From the NCBI GenBank assembly GCA_038363005.1, contig JBBQBI010000006.1, forward strand, positions 165,072 through 229,071: a stretch of DNA of 64,000 nt. The letters run 5' to 3'. Source of the stretch: JAKOWB01 sp038363005 (GTDB taxonomy: Bacteria; Pseudomonadota; Alphaproteobacteria; Kiloniellales; JACOMY01). The translations under genes and the position numbers were made by a program. The number at the start of each line of letters is the position of its first letter. The stretch's first letter is position 1. Positions 26,457 through 37,984 of this stretch are shown here, piece after piece. The notes under the pieces are model-generated. The model worked only from the letters and a program-made list of their open reading frames with translations, was not told the DNA's origin and did no database searches.

Positions 26457-28933
26457 AAGCGCTGCCGGCCGTCTTCGGCGACTGGTTCCAGGCACGCGGC
26501 TGGAAGCCCCACCCGCATCAGCTGGCCCTGCTGGCCGCGGCGCAGGCCGGGCGCTCGGCGCTGCTGATCGCGCCGACCGGCGGCGGCAAGACGCTGGCTG
26601 GCTTCCTGCCCAGCCTGGTCGAGCTGGCGGCCAATCCCAGCGCCGGGCTGCACACGCTCTATATCTCGCCCCTGAAGGCGCTGGCGGTGGACATCCAGCG
26701 CAACCTGACGGCGCCGATCGAGGAGATGGGCCTGCCGATCCGCGCCGAGACGCGCACCGGCGACACGCCGCACGACCGCCGGCAGCGGCAGCGGGCGAAG
26801 CCACCGCAGCTGCTGATGACGACACCGGAGTCGCTGGCGCTGCTGATCTCCTATCCCGACGCGGCGCAGTTCTTCGCCAGCCTGTCCTGCGTCGTGGTGG
26901 ACGAGCTGCATGCCCTGGCCGACAGCAAGCGCGGCGACCTGCTGGCGCTGGGGCTGGCGCGCCTGGCGACGCTGGCGCCGAACCACCGTCGCGTCGGCCT
27001 GTCGGCCACCGTGGCGGAACCGCGCCGGCTGATGGCCTGGCTGGCCCAGGGCGCCTATGGCGGACTGGGCGACATGACCCTGGTCGAGGGCCGTGCGGGT
27101 GCCCGCGCCGAGGTGGAGATCCTGGAATCGCAGGAGGAGATCCCCTGGGCCGGCCACATGGGCCGCTTCGCCGTCGCCGAGATCTATAAACGCATCGAGC
27201 AGGCGAAGACCGCGCTGGTCTTTGTCAACACCCGCGCTCAGGCCGAGATCGTCTTTCAGGAACTCTGGGCGATCAACGAGGCCAACCTGCCGATCGCGCT
27301 GCACCACGGTTCGCTGGATATCGAGCAGCGCCGCAAGGTCGAGGCGGCGATGGCGCGCGGCGCGCTGCGCGCCGTGGTCGCCACCTCCTCGCTCGACCTC
27401 GGCATCGACTGGGCGGCCGTCGACCTGGTGGTGCAGGTGGGCGCGCCCAAGGGCGCCTCGCGCCTGCTGCAGCGCATCGGCCGTGCCAACCACCGGCTGG
27501 ACGAGCCGAGCCGCGCGCTGCTGGTGCCGGCCAACCGCTTCGAGGTGTTGGAGTGCCGCGCCGCGGTGGAAGCGGTGAAGGCGATGGAGCTCGACGCGCC
27601 ACGCGCCAAGCCTGGCGGGCTGGACGTGCTGGCGCAGCACCTGCTGGGGCTGGCCTGTTCCGACCCCTTCGATGCCGACCAAGTCTACCGCGAGGTCACT
27701 GGCACCCTGCCCTACGCGGCGCTGACCCGCGCCGACTTCGACGACGTGCTGCGCTTCGTCGAGAACGGCGGTTATGCGCTGAAGACCTATGACCGCTTCC
27801 GCCGTCTGGTGCGCGGCAAGGACGGCCTGTGGCGCATCGCCCAGCCGCGGGTGGCGCAGCAGTACCGCCTGAACATCGGCACCATCGTGCAGGAACCGCT
27901 GATCAAGGTGCGGCTGAAGAACGGCCGCAACCTGGGCGAGGTGGAGGAGTACTTCATCCAGGGGCTGACCCCGGGCGACACCTTCCTGTTCGCCGGCATG
28001 ATCCTGACCTACCTCGGCATGCGGGAGACCGACGCACTGGTGATGAAGGGCGGCGCCGACGCGCCCAAGGTGCCGGCCTACGCCGGCGCGCGCATGCCCT
28101 TTACCTCCGAGCTGGCGGCACGGGTGCGCGCCCTGCTGTCCGACGCGCGCCGCTGGGGCGACCTGCCGGCGCCAGTGGTGGAGTGGCTGGAGGTACAGCG
28201 CTGGCGCTCGCGCCTGCCGCCGGCCGACGGGCTGCTGGTCGAGTCTTTCCCGCGGCAGGGCAAGGAATTCCTCGTCGCCTACTGCTTCGCCGGGCGCAAC
28301 GCGCACCAGACGCTGGGCATGCTGCTGACCCGACGGATGGAACGCATGGGGCTGCGGCCGCTGGGCTTCGTCGCCTCGGACTATGTGCTGGCGGTGTGGA
28401 GCGTCGAGCCGGCGGAAGACATGGACGCGCTGTTCAGCCAGGACCTGCTGGGCGACGACCTGGAGGAGTGGATGGCCGAATCCTCCATGCTCAGGCGAAC
28501 CTTCCGCCACGTCGCGGTGATCGCCGGGCTGATCGAGCGGCGGCGCCCGGGCGAGGAAAAGAGCAAGCGGCAGATGACGGTTTCCAGCGACCTGATTTAC
28601 GACGTGCTGCGCAAGTACGAGCCGCAGCACATCCTGCTGCGCGCCACGCGGCAGGACGCCGCCGGTGGCCTGACCGACATCCACCGCCTGGCCGAGATGC
28701 TGGCACGGGTGCAGGGCAAGGTCTGGCTGCAGCGCCTGGATCGCGTCTCGCCGCTGGCGGTGCCGGTGATCCTGGAGATCGGCAAGGAACAGGTGGCCGG
28801 CGGCGTGGACGAGCTGATCGACGATGCCGCCGAGGCCTTGATTGCGGAGGCCATGGCGGCCGAAGCCCCGGGTAAGGACAAGAGTGGCAAGGGCAAGCGC
28901 AGCAACCGCAAGCACCAGGGCGTCCTGCTGTGA
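26453..28933 (+). CDS. Ligase-associated DEXH-box helicase, Lhr-like
   Basis: An 826-residue superfamily 2 helicase of the Lhr-core type. Motif I is APTGGGKTLAG near residues 41-51, motif II is VVDELHAL, motif III is LSATV, and motif VI is QRIGRANHRLD. A winged-helix and an Lhr-specific domain occupy about 410-800. The last 30 residues are Lys/Gly-rich (GKDKSGKGKRSNRK). It would unwind duplexes or RNA-DNA hybrids 3' to 5' in concert with the ligase, exonuclease and phosphoesterase encoded nearby. The GTG start overlaps the psuG stop; the phosphoesterase gene overlaps its end. Confidence 0.93.
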
Positions 28934-29604
28934 CGTTGCTGGACCTGGAGGTCAACGGCGCGGCGCTGCAGATCGACCCGGCCGGCGCGCTCTGGTGGCC
29001 GGCGCGGCAGCTGCTCGCCGTCGCCGACCTGCACTTCGAAAAGGCCAGCAGCTTCGCCCGGCGCGGCCAGCTGCTGCCGCCCTATGACACGCGTGCCACC
29101 CTAGCGCGGCTGGCGCTGCTGGTGGAGCGGCACAGACCGGCGCGGCTGCTCTGCCTCGGCGATTCCTTTCACGACGTCGGCGGGCCGGAGCGGCTGGAGG
29201 CGGACGACCTGGCGGCACTGGCGGCGCTGTCTGGCACCACAGAGATCCTGTGGGTCGAGGGCAACCACGACCCCGGCGTATTGCCGGCCGGCCTGGGCAA
29301 CCTGGTGGCGGAGATCGCCATTGGCCCGCTGCTGTTCCGCCACGCCGCCGAGGCGCGCTTCGCCGGTGGCGAGGTCAGCGGCCACTATCACCCCAAGGCC
29401 AGCGTGCACGGTGGCGCCCGGCGCGTCACCGGCCGCTGCTTCGTCACCGACGGGCGCCGCCTGATCCTGCCGGCCTTCGGCGCGCTGACCGGCGGGCTTG
29501 ACGTGCGCGACCAGGCCTATGCACCGCTGTTCCCGCGGGGCTTCGAGGTGGTGCTGCTGGGCGAGCGCCGCGCCGCGCGGTTCCCGGCCGGGGCGCTGGT
29601 GTAG
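28930..29604 (+). CDS. Ligase-associated metallophosphoesterase
   Basis: A 224-residue calcineurin-like phosphoesterase. The metal ligands are in DLHFEKA, CLGDSFHDVGG, VEGNHDPG and SGHYHPKA, in the right order. It belongs to the small DNA repair-associated branch that accompanies Lhr-type helicases. The GTG start overlaps the helicase stop by 4 nt, so the two are translationally coupled. Likely role: trimming 3'-phosphate or cyclic phosphate ends before ligation, an inference from family and context. Confidence 0.9.
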   Translation: MTLLDLEVNGAALQIDPAGALWWPARQLLAVADLHFEKASSFARRGQLLPPYDTRATLARLALLVERHRPARLLCLGDSFHDVGGPERLEADDLAALAALSGTTEILWVEGNHDPGVLPAGLGNLVAEIAIGPLLFRHAAEARFAGGEVSGHYHPKASVHGGARRVTGRCFVTDGRRLILPAFGALTGGLDVRDQAYAPLFPRGFEVVLLGERRAARFPAGALV

Positions 29605-29625
29605 GGCGTTCGCGCGCCCCTGCCT

Positions 29626-29740
29626 GTCATCCCGGACAAGGCGCGCAGCGCCGCAGATCCGGGACCCAGGGGACTGGCCTCGGTCCAGCGCACCCGGTCC
29701 CCTGGGTCCCGGCTCTCCGCTGCGCTCCGGCCGGGATGAC
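29626..29740. repeat. Dispersed palindromic element (family B), copy 3
   Basis: Starts GTCATCCCGGACAAGG and ends GGCCGGGATGAC, 115 bp, nearly identical to the copy at 7110 except in the central 20-25 bp. It separates the repair genes from the photolyase cluster. Confidence 0.9.
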
Positions 29741-29763
29741 ACCAAGGGGTGACGCTGACGCTG

Positions 29764-29792
29764 TGATCGCCCACCCCCGAGACCGCGTACAA
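29764..29792 (+). promoter_or_regulatory. Candidate ECF (RpoE/ChrR-type) promoter of the photolyase operon
   Basis: TGATCG (29764-29769), 17 bp, GTACAA (29787-29792), ending 38 bp before the photolyase ATG. The same two elements with the same spacing occur at 34613-34641. They resemble the TGATCC and TAAGA elements known for Rhodobacter RpoE promoters. Confidence 0.5.
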
Positions 29793-29830
29793 GGCTCGAC
29801 TGCCGTCCTTCCCCCCGATTCCAGGACCCT

Positions 29831-31267
29831 ATGCCCAGCCCTTCCCTGCTCTGGTTCCGTCAGGATCTGCGCCTGGCCGACAATCCTGCGCTGACCGCGG
29901 CGACGCAGGCCGGCGGGCCGCTGGTCTGCGTCTATGTGCTGGACGAGAGCGGCGACTGGGCGCCGGGCGGTGCCAGCCGCTGGTGGCTGCACCACAGCCT
30001 CGCCGCGCTGGCGGCCAGCCTGCAGGCGCGCGGCAACCGCCTGGTGCTGCGGCGCGGGCCGGCAGCCGAGGTTATTCCGGCATTGGCGCGCGAGAGCGGC
30101 GCCGAGCAGGTCTTCTGGAACCGTTGCTACGAGCCCGGTGCGGTGCGGCGCGACACCGCGCTGAAGGCGGCGCTGCAGGCCACAGGCCTGGCGGTGGACA
30201 CCAGCAACGCGCAGCTGCTGCTGGAGCCCTGGCAGGTGAAGACCGGGGGCGGCGAGCCTTATCGCGTCTTCACGCCCTTCTGGCGCGCCCTGCAGGGCCT
30301 CTATGACGACAAGGCACCGCTGGCGGCGCCGACCTCGCTGCCCGCCGGCCAGCCCCTCGCCAGCGATCGTCTGGCTGACTGGGGCCTGCTGCCCAGCAAG
30401 CCCGACTGGGCCGGCGGCCTCGACGCTACCTGGACGCCGGGCGAAGCCGGCGCGCAGGCCCGGCTGGCGGACTTCCTGAAGACGACATTGGAAGACTACC
30501 GGACGGATCGCGACCGGCCCGACCGCGCCGGCACCTCGCGCCTGTCGCCGCACCTGCATTTCGGCGAGATCGGGCCGCGCCAGGTCTGGCACGCCACACG
30601 CCATGCCGAAGCCCGTGGCCAGAGCGGCGGCGCGGCGGAAAAATTCCTTTCCGAGGTGGCGTGGCGGGAGTTCGCGCAGCACCTGCTGTTCCACTTCCCC
30701 ACCCTGCCGGAGGCCAACTGGCGGCCGGCCTTCGACGCTGTGCAATGGCGCCGAGACAAGCCGGCGCTGCAGGCCTGGCAGCGGGGCCAGACCGGCTATC
30801 CCATCGTCGATGCCGGCATGCGGGAACTCTGGACCACCGGCTGGATGCACAACCGCGTGCGGATGGTGGTGGCCTCGTTCCTGATCAAGGACCTGCTGCT
30901 CGACTGGCGCCAGGGCGCCGACTGGTTCTGGGACACGCTGGTCGATGCCGACCTGGGCAGCAACGCGGCCTCTTGGCAGTGGGTCGCCGGCTCCGGCGCC
31001 GACGCCGCGCCTTATTTCCGCGTGTTCAATCCGGTGCTGCAGGGCGAGCGCTTCGATCCCGACGGCGACTATGTGCGCCGCTGGGTGCCGGAGCTGGCGG
31101 CGCTGCCGAGCAAGCTCATCCACCAGCCCTGGGCGGCCGACGCGGTGACGCTGGCGGCGGCCGGCGTGACCCTGGGCAAGAGCTATCCCGTGCGCCTGGT
31201 GGCGCACGACGCGGCACGACGCCGGGCGCTGGACGCCTTCGCGGTGATCAAGCAGGGGGCGGCATGA
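29831..31267 (+). CDS. phrB: Deoxyribodipyrimidine photolyase
   Basis: A 478-residue class I cryptochrome/photolyase that repairs cyclobutane pyrimidine dimers with light. The N-terminal antenna-binding Rossmann domain starts LLWFRQDLRLADNPAL. The FAD domain shows GTSRLSPHLHFGEIGPR, then GYPIVDAGMRELWTTGWMHNR, then DADLGSNAASWQWVAGSG and DAAPYFRVFNP. Length and motifs match the bacterial PhrB. It heads a run of four tightly spaced genes (4-nt overlap with the next). A candidate ECF promoter just upstream suggests induction by photo-oxidative stress. Confidence 0.93.
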   Translation: MPSPSLLWFRQDLRLADNPALTAATQAGGPLVCVYVLDESGDWAPGGASRWWLHHSLAALAASLQARGNRLVLRRGPAAEVIPALARESGAEQVFWNRCYEPGAVRRDTALKAALQATGLAVDTSNAQLLLEPWQVKTGGGEPYRVFTPFWRALQGLYDDKAPLAAPTSLPAGQPLASDRLADWGLLPSKPDWAGGLDATWTPGEAGAQARLADFLKTTLEDYRTDRDRPDRAGTSRLSPHLHFGEIGPRQVWHATRHAEARGQSGGAAEKFLSEVAWREFAQHLLFHFPTLPEANWRPAFDAVQWRRDKPALQAWQRGQTGYPIVDAGMRELWTTGWMHNRVRMVVASFLIKDLLLDWRQGADWFWDTLVDADLGSNAASWQWVAGSGADAAPYFRVFNPVLQGERFDPDGDYVRRWVPELAALPSKLIHQPWAADAVTLAAAGVTLGKSYPVRLVAHDAARRRALDAFAVIKQGAA

Positions 31268-32574
31268 AGATCGCGGTGATCGGCGGCGGCGCGGCGGGAC
31301 TGGGCGCGGCCTGGGCCCTGGCGCAGCGGCACGAGGTGGTGCTCTACGAGGCGCAGGCGCGCGCCGGCGGCCATGCCCATACGATGACGGTGCCCGGGCC
31401 CGACGGGCCGGTGCCAGTGGACAGCGGCTTCATCGTCTACAACGAGCCGAATTATCCCAACCTGACGCGCCTCTTCGCCGAGCTTGGCGTCGCCACGCAG
31501 GCCAGCGCGATGTCCTTCGCCGTCTCGCTCGACCAGGGTCGCTATGAGTACGCCGGATCGGCCGGTGGCCTGTTCGCGCAGCCGGCCAACCTGCTGCGGC
31601 CGGCGCACTTGCGCATGACCGCCGACGTGCTGCGCTTCTTCCGCGAAGCTCAGGCGCTGATTGCCGCCGGCGCGCTGCAGGCGACCAACGCCGGCACCCT
31701 GGGCGACTGGCTGGCGGCGCGCCGCTTCAGCGATGCCTTCCTCGAGCGCCACCTGCTGCCCATGGCGGCGGCCATCTGGTCGGCGCCGGCGGCGGAGATC
31801 CTGGCCTTCCCGCTGGCCGCCTTCCTGCGCTTCTTCCGGAACCATGGCCTGCTGCAGGCGCGCGACCGACCGCAGTGGCGCACAGTGACTGGCGGCAGCA
31901 GTCGCTATGTCGCAGCGTTGCTGCAGCGCCTGGGTCCCGGCAGGCTGCGCCTGGCCACCCCGGTGGTCGCGCTGGCACCGGGCCACGCTGGCTGGACGGT
32001 AATCGCGGCGGACGGGCAGCGTGAAGGCTTCGACAGCGTGGTGCTGGCCTGCCACGCCAACCAGAGCCTGGCGATCCTAGGCGCCGGGGCGACCGCGGCG
32101 GAACGCACGCTGCTGGGCGCCGTGCGCTACAGCGACAACCGCGCCCTGCTGCACAGCGACGTTGCCCTGATGCCGCGCCGCCGCCGGGTCTGGTCGAGCT
32201 GGAACTACTTGGGCGAGAGCGGCCAGCCGGGCGCCGTTTCGGTCACCTACTGGATGAATCGGCTGCAGGGCCTGGACCCGCGCCTGCCGCTGTTCGTCTC
32301 GCTCAACCCGCTGCGCGATCCGCGCGCCGAACAGACCTATGCCACCTGGCACTGCGCGCATCCGATCTTCGACCAGCCGGCGCTCGACGCGCAGGCGGCC
32401 CTGCCAACGATCCAGGGCCGGCGCGGCCTGTGGTTCTGCGGCAGCTGGTGCGGCTATGGCTTCCACGAGGACGCGCTGGCATCGGGCCTAGGCGTCGCCG
32501 CGGCGCTGGGCAGCCCGGCCCCCTGGGCGTTGCCGGCGCAGCCGCCGGCGGCCCTGTCGCTGGCGGCGGAGTAG
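31264..32574 (+). CDS. FAD-dependent amine-oxidase-like oxidoreductase (COG2907)
   Basis: A 436-residue flavoprotein starting with KIAVIGGGAAGLGAAWALA, the dinucleotide-binding fold. It continues with YEAQARAGGHAHTM, DSGFIVYNEPNYPNL and TGGSSRYV, characteristic of COG2907 proteins next to cyclopropane synthase genes. Family members are thought to act on membrane lipids; in Rhodobacter a homologue belongs to the singlet-oxygen regulon. The ATG overlaps the photolyase stop. The exact reaction is not established from sequence. Confidence 0.85.
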   Translation: MKIAVIGGGAAGLGAAWALAQRHEVVLYEAQARAGGHAHTMTVPGPDGPVPVDSGFIVYNEPNYPNLTRLFAELGVATQASAMSFAVSLDQGRYEYAGSAGGLFAQPANLLRPAHLRMTADVLRFFREAQALIAAGALQATNAGTLGDWLAARRFSDAFLERHLLPMAAAIWSAPAAEILAFPLAAFLRFFRNHGLLQARDRPQWRTVTGGSSRYVAALLQRLGPGRLRLATPVVALAPGHAGWTVIAADGQREGFDSVVLACHANQSLAILGAGATAAERTLLGAVRYSDNRALLHSDVALMPRRRRVWSSWNYLGESGQPGAVSVTYWMNRLQGLDPRLPLFVSLNPLRDPRAEQTYATWHCAHPIFDQPALDAQAALPTIQGRRGLWFCGSWCGYGFHEDALASGLGVAAALGSPAPWALPAQPPAALSLAAE

Positions 32575-32578
32575 ACGC

Positions 32579-33397
32579 ATGACCGGGACGGGCCACACGC
32601 TCTATGTCGGCAACGTAATGCACCAGCGGCTGCGGCCCTTCCGCCATGGCTTCCGCTACCCGACCTTCACGCTGCTGCTCGATCTCGACGCGCTGGACCG
32701 TCTGCCCTGGCCCTTGAAACACAATGGGCGGGGCCTGATGGCGCTGGCCGACCGCGATCATGGACCGCGCGACGGCAGCCCGCTGAAGCCCTGGATCGAG
32801 GCCCGCCTGGCCGAGGCCGGCATCGACCTGGCCGGCGGTCGGGTACGGCTGTTGGCCATGCCGCGGGTGCTGGGGCGGGCCTTCAACCCACTGTCGCTGT
32901 GGTTCTGCCATCACGCCGACGGCCGCCTGCTGGCCGTGCTCTACGAGGTGCGTAACACCTTCGGCCAGGCGCATGCCTATCTGCTGCCGCTGGAACAGCC
33001 GCCGGCACCGGGCGCGACTTTCGAGCAGCGCTGCGCCAAAGCCTTCTACGTCTCGCCCTTCATCGGCCCGCAGGCGACCTATCGTTTCCGCCTGGCGGTG
33101 CCGGACGAGCAGCTCGACCTGCTGATCCGCGAGGCCGTGCCGGAGGGGCCGCAGCTGGTCGCCCGCCTGACCGGCCGGCGCCGCGCCTTGACCAGCGCCG
33201 CATTGGTCAAGCTGCTCTGCCGTTTCCCAGTCTTGACGTTGCAAGTTCTCGGCGCCATCCATTGGCAGGCGCTCCGGTTATGGCTCAAGGGCGCCCGCTT
33301 CCACCGGCGCCCCGCGCCACCGGCGGCAGCGGTGACGCTGGGCAGCGCGGACCTGGGTCAGGGAGCCGGCGACACCACGCTGGCGGCAGCGGAATGA
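32579..33397 (+). CDS. DUF1365 family protein
   Basis: A 272-residue protein of the DUF1365 family (COG3496). Typical text: LYVGNVMHQRLRPFRHGFRYPTF at the N-terminus, then MPRVLGRAFNPLSLWFCH, VLYEVRNTFGQAHAYLLP and KAFYVSPFI. There is no signal peptide. The family is found almost always between a COG2907 flavoprotein and a cyclopropane synthase-like methyltransferase, as here, which implies a step in lipid modification. Its biochemical role is unknown. It lies 4 nt after the flavoprotein gene and overlaps the next gene. Confidence 0.85.
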   Translation: MTGTGHTLYVGNVMHQRLRPFRHGFRYPTFTLLLDLDALDRLPWPLKHNGRGLMALADRDHGPRDGSPLKPWIEARLAEAGIDLAGGRVRLLAMPRVLGRAFNPLSLWFCHHADGRLLAVLYEVRNTFGQAHAYLLPLEQPPAPGATFEQRCAKAFYVSPFIGPQATYRFRLAVPDEQLDLLIREAVPEGPQLVARLTGRRRALTSAALVKLLCRFPVLTLQVLGAIHWQALRLWLKGARFHRRPAPPAAAVTLGSADLGQGAGDTTLAAAE

Positions 33398-34599
33398 CAC
33401 GACGGCCACAGGCCGCCACAGGGCCAAGATCGGGTACCGCCGAGCGGGTCATGCTGACCCTGGCGCGACGCCTGGCCATCGGTCGTCTGGACCTGACCTT
33501 GCCGAGTGGTCGGCGGGAACAGATCGTCGGCCGCGCCGAGGGCCCGGAAGCCAGCCTGACCATCTGCCGCGTCGGCCTGGTGCGCCGGCTGCTGGCCGGC
33601 GGCGCCAATGGCTTCGCCGAGGCCTACATGGCCGGCGACTGCGACACCCCGGACCTGGAGGCGTTACTACGCTTGGCAGCGCTGAACCAGGCGGCGCTGG
33701 CCGAGGCGCTGGACGGGCGCTGGTATGTCCGCCTGCTGCATCGCCTGCAGCACCGCCTGCAGCCCAACACGCGCGACGGCGCGCGGCGCAACATCCACGC
33801 GCACTACGACCTGGGCAACCAGTTCTATCGCCAGTGGCTGGACCCGACCATGACCTACTCGGCAGGGGTCTATCCGGCCGAGGGCGGCGACCTGACGGCG
33901 GCGCAGCTCAACAAATACCGGCTGATCTGCGATGCCGCCGGGGTGCGGACCGACGCCCAGGTGCTGGAGATCGGCTGCGGCTGGGGCGGCTTCGCCAGCT
34001 ACGCGGCGCGCGAACGCGGCGCCCGGGTCACCGCCATCACCATTTCCGACGCGCAGCACGAGGCCGCCAGCCGCCGCATCTTCGAGGAGGGACTGTCCGG
34101 GCAGGTGTCGATCCTGAAGCAGGACTACCGCGACGTCCGCGGGCAGTACGACTCGGTGGCCTCGATCGAGATGTTCGAGGCGGTTGGCGAGCGCTACTGG
34201 CCGGCCTTCTTCGACAAGGTGAAGTCGGTGCTGAAGCCGGGCGGCCAGGCCGGCCTGCAGATCATCACCATCCACGACGGGCTGTTCCAGCGCTACCGCC
34301 GCTCGGCCGATTTCATCCAGCGCCACATCTTTCCCGGCGGCATGCTGCCGTCACCCGGCGCGCTGCTGACGCAGACCCGGGCGGCCGGCCTGGCCTGGAT
34401 CGGCGACCACGGCTTTGGACTGGATTATGCGCGGACCCTGAGGACCTGGCGCGAGCGCTTCCACGCCGCCTGGGAGGCCATCGCCCAGCAGGGCTTCGAC
34501 GAGCAATTCCGCCGGCTCTGGACCTACTACCTGGCTTACTGCGAGGCTGGCTTCCGCACCGGACGCATCGACCTCCGGCAGATCGCGCTCAGGGCCTAG
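33394..34599 (+). CDS. cfa: Cyclopropane-fatty-acyl-phospholipid synthase-like methyltransferase
   Basis: A 401-residue SAM-dependent methyltransferase. The SAM loop is LEIGCGWGGFASYAA; the acidic active-site segment is SIEMFEAVGERYW; the conserved His is in TIHDGLFQRY and a Tyr/Cys pair is in YYLAYCEAGF. The N-terminal lipid-binding part spans about 1-110. I start at the ATG at 33394, overlapping the DUF1365 stop by 4 nt; the frame is open 44 codons upstream but lies inside that gene. It may make cyclopropane rings or methylate unsaturated fatty acids (as in furan fatty acid synthesis); the neighbours make the second option real. Confidence 0.87.
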   Translation: MTRRPQAATGPRSGTAERVMLTLARRLAIGRLDLTLPSGRREQIVGRAEGPEASLTICRVGLVRRLLAGGANGFAEAYMAGDCDTPDLEALLRLAALNQAALAEALDGRWYVRLLHRLQHRLQPNTRDGARRNIHAHYDLGNQFYRQWLDPTMTYSAGVYPAEGGDLTAAQLNKYRLICDAAGVRTDAQVLEIGCGWGGFASYAARERGARVTAITISDAQHEAASRRIFEEGLSGQVSILKQDYRDVRGQYDSVASIEMFEAVGERYWPAFFDKVKSVLKPGGQAGLQIITIHDGLFQRYRRSADFIQRHIFPGGMLPSPGALLTQTRAAGLAWIGDHGFGLDYARTLRTWRERFHAAWEAIAQQGFDEQFRRLWTYYLAYCEAGFRTGRIDLRQIALRA

Positions 34600-34612
34600 C
34601 AGCCCTGCGGGG

Positions 34613-34641
34613 TGATCGCCCGCCGCGCCGGCGGCGTACAA
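34613..34641 (+). promoter_or_regulatory. Candidate ECF (RpoE/ChrR-type) promoter of the DUF3833 gene
   Basis: TGATCG (34613-34618), 17 bp, GTACAA (34636-34641), identical hexamers and spacing to the site at 29764. It starts 14 bp after the methyltransferase stop and ends 56 bp before the DUF3833 ATG. Confidence 0.5.
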
Positions 34642-34697
34642 CCTTGCAGAACAGCCGGCGACCTCCGTCGCGGCGAACGGCCCAGGCCTTGGACAGC

Positions 34698-35228
34698 ATG
34701 AAACCAGAAGACTTCATCGGGCGCGGCCCGACCCTGTTGGTTGAGGACTACTTTGCCGGCACCACGACGGCCTGGGGGTTGATCGAGGACCGCTTCGGCA
34801 AGGTGCGGCGACAGTTCCGCGTCACCATCGTCGGCCAGCCCACCGCCGAGGGCATCACGCTGGACGAGACTTTCCATTACGACGACGGCGGCAAAGACCA
34901 CCGGATCTGGCAAATCAAGCGCCTGGGCGCGGGCCGCTACAGTGGCACGGCGCATGACGTGGTGGGCCAGGCCCAGGGCCATGCCGCCGGTTCGGCGCTG
35001 AACTGGTCCTATCGACTGCGACTGAAGATCGGCAAGCGCTTCTGGACCGTCGCCTTTGACGACTGGATGCTGCTACAAGAAGACGGCGTGTTGATCAACC
35101 GCGCGACGCTGCGCAAATGGGGGCTCAAGCTGGGCCAGGTGACACTGTTCTTCACCCAGGCGCCGCACAGCCAGACCGGCGCCGCCGGCGCCATGACCTC
35201 TGCCGCGGCGCGCCAGGCGGCCGCGTAG
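34698..35228 (+). CDS. DUF3833 family protein
   Basis: A 176-residue protein with the DUF3833 pattern: FAGTTTAWGLIEDRFGKVRRQF, then TLDETFHYDDGG, then GRYSGTAHDVVGQAQG, then VAFDDWMLLQEDGVLINRA. Most family members are lipoproteins or begin with a short lead; here no signal peptide is seen and the protein starts MKPEDFIGRG. The family accompanies photolyase and cyclopropane synthase genes and may bind lipid, but its function is not known. Its stop codon abuts the stop of the convergent SDR gene exactly. Confidence 0.83.
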   Translation: MKPEDFIGRGPTLLVEDYFAGTTTAWGLIEDRFGKVRRQFRVTIVGQPTAEGITLDETFHYDDGGKDHRIWQIKRLGAGRYSGTAHDVVGQAQGHAAGSALNWSYRLRLKIGKRFWTVAFDDWMLLQEDGVLINRATLRKWGLKLGQVTLFFTQAPHSQTGAAGAMTSAAARQAAA

Positions 35229-35996
35229 TCAGTCCTTCGGCACCAGGCGGCGGGTCGCCGCCAGCGCCACCCGGTTCGGCAGGCGCCGCAGCAGGCCGAG
35301 CATCCAGGCCAGGCGGCGCGGAAAGACGATCTCGAAGCGGTTGGAATTGAGCCCGCGCCAGAAGGCTTCGGCGGCGTCCTCGACCTCCATCAGGAAGGGC
35401 ATGGGAAAGGGATTGCGGTCGGTCAGCGGCGTGCGCACGAAACCGGGATTGACCAGCTGCAGCTTGATACCCAGCGCCCGCAGCTCGGGTTGCAGCGCCT
35501 CGGCCAGGTTGATCAGGCCGGCCTTGGTCAGGCCATAGGCGGCCGCGGTCGGCAGGCCCCAATAGCCGGCCAACGAAGCGACGATCGCCACCTGGCCTTG
35601 CTGGCGTGCGCGCAGCGGCACCAGCGCCGCCGCCAGGCTGTTCACCGTGCCCATGATGTTGAGCTCCACCAGGGCGCGGACATCGGCGGGATCCAGGCTG
35701 GCAGCCTGCACCGCGCGATGCGTACCGGCATTGAGGATCGCCAGCGCCAGGGGACCGTGTTCGCCTTCAATGCGCGCCACCGCGGCGTGGCAGGCCGCCA
35801 GGTCGGTGACATCCAGTGGCAGCGGAATCAAACGCCCGGGCAACCCCTCGGCGGCGGCCGCCACCGCCGCGAGGTCGGCGGCGCCACGCGCAGAGATCGC
35901 CACGCTGCGCCCGGCCCGCGCCATGCGCAGCGCCAGCGCCCGCCCGATGCCCGAGGAGGCGCCGGTGATCCAGTCGATGCCGGGGGGAAGCGCCAT
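35229..35996 (-). CDS. Short-chain dehydrogenase/reductase
   Basis: A 255-residue classical-type SDR. The cofactor loop is GASSGIGRALALRMA, the NAG motif is ILNAGTH, and the catalytic Ser-Tyr-Lys lie in VASLAGYWGLPTAAAYGLTKAG. A C-terminal hydrophobic/basic stretch (RRLAWMLGLLRRLPNRVALA) suggests membrane contact. I start at the ATG at 35996 (MALPPGIDWITG); 30 upstream codons are also open. SDRs are common members of photo-oxidative-stress lipid clusters; here the gene points towards that cluster. Substrate unknown. Confidence 0.85.
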   Translation of the reverse strand: MALPPGIDWITGASSGIGRALALRMARAGRSVAISARGAADLAAVAAAAEGLPGRLIPLPLDVTDLAACHAAVARIEGEHGPLALAILNAGTHRAVQAASLDPADVRALVELNIMGTVNSLAAALVPLRARQQGQVAIVASLAGYWGLPTAAAYGLTKAGLINLAEALQPELRALGIKLQLVNPGFVRTPLTDRNPFPMPFLMEVEDAAEAFWRGLNSNRFEIVFPRRLAWMLGLLRRLPNRVALAATRRLVPKD

Positions 35997-36057
35997 GGGT
36001 TCTCGCTGTCTGGTGGGGCACCAGTGAGTTAGGGCAGTTGGCGCCAAAAGCAATCGA

Positions 36058-36078
36058 GGCCCCGCTGGCGGCGGGGCC
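36058..36078 (-). terminator. Hairpin downstream of the Gly-rich protein gene
   Basis: GGCCCCGC (36058-36065) and GCGGGGCC (36071-36078) with a 5-nt loop. On the minus strand it is followed by TCGATTGCTTTTGG, a weak U-tract. Confidence 0.55.
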
Positions 36079-36139
36079 CCGATCAACTGTTCATCACGTG
36101 GCTGGGTCAGGCAGGAGGCCTGCCGGCCAGAAGCGCCGC

Positions 36140-37972
<1,833 letters not shown>

Positions 37973-37984
37973 GACTGTCTCCTT

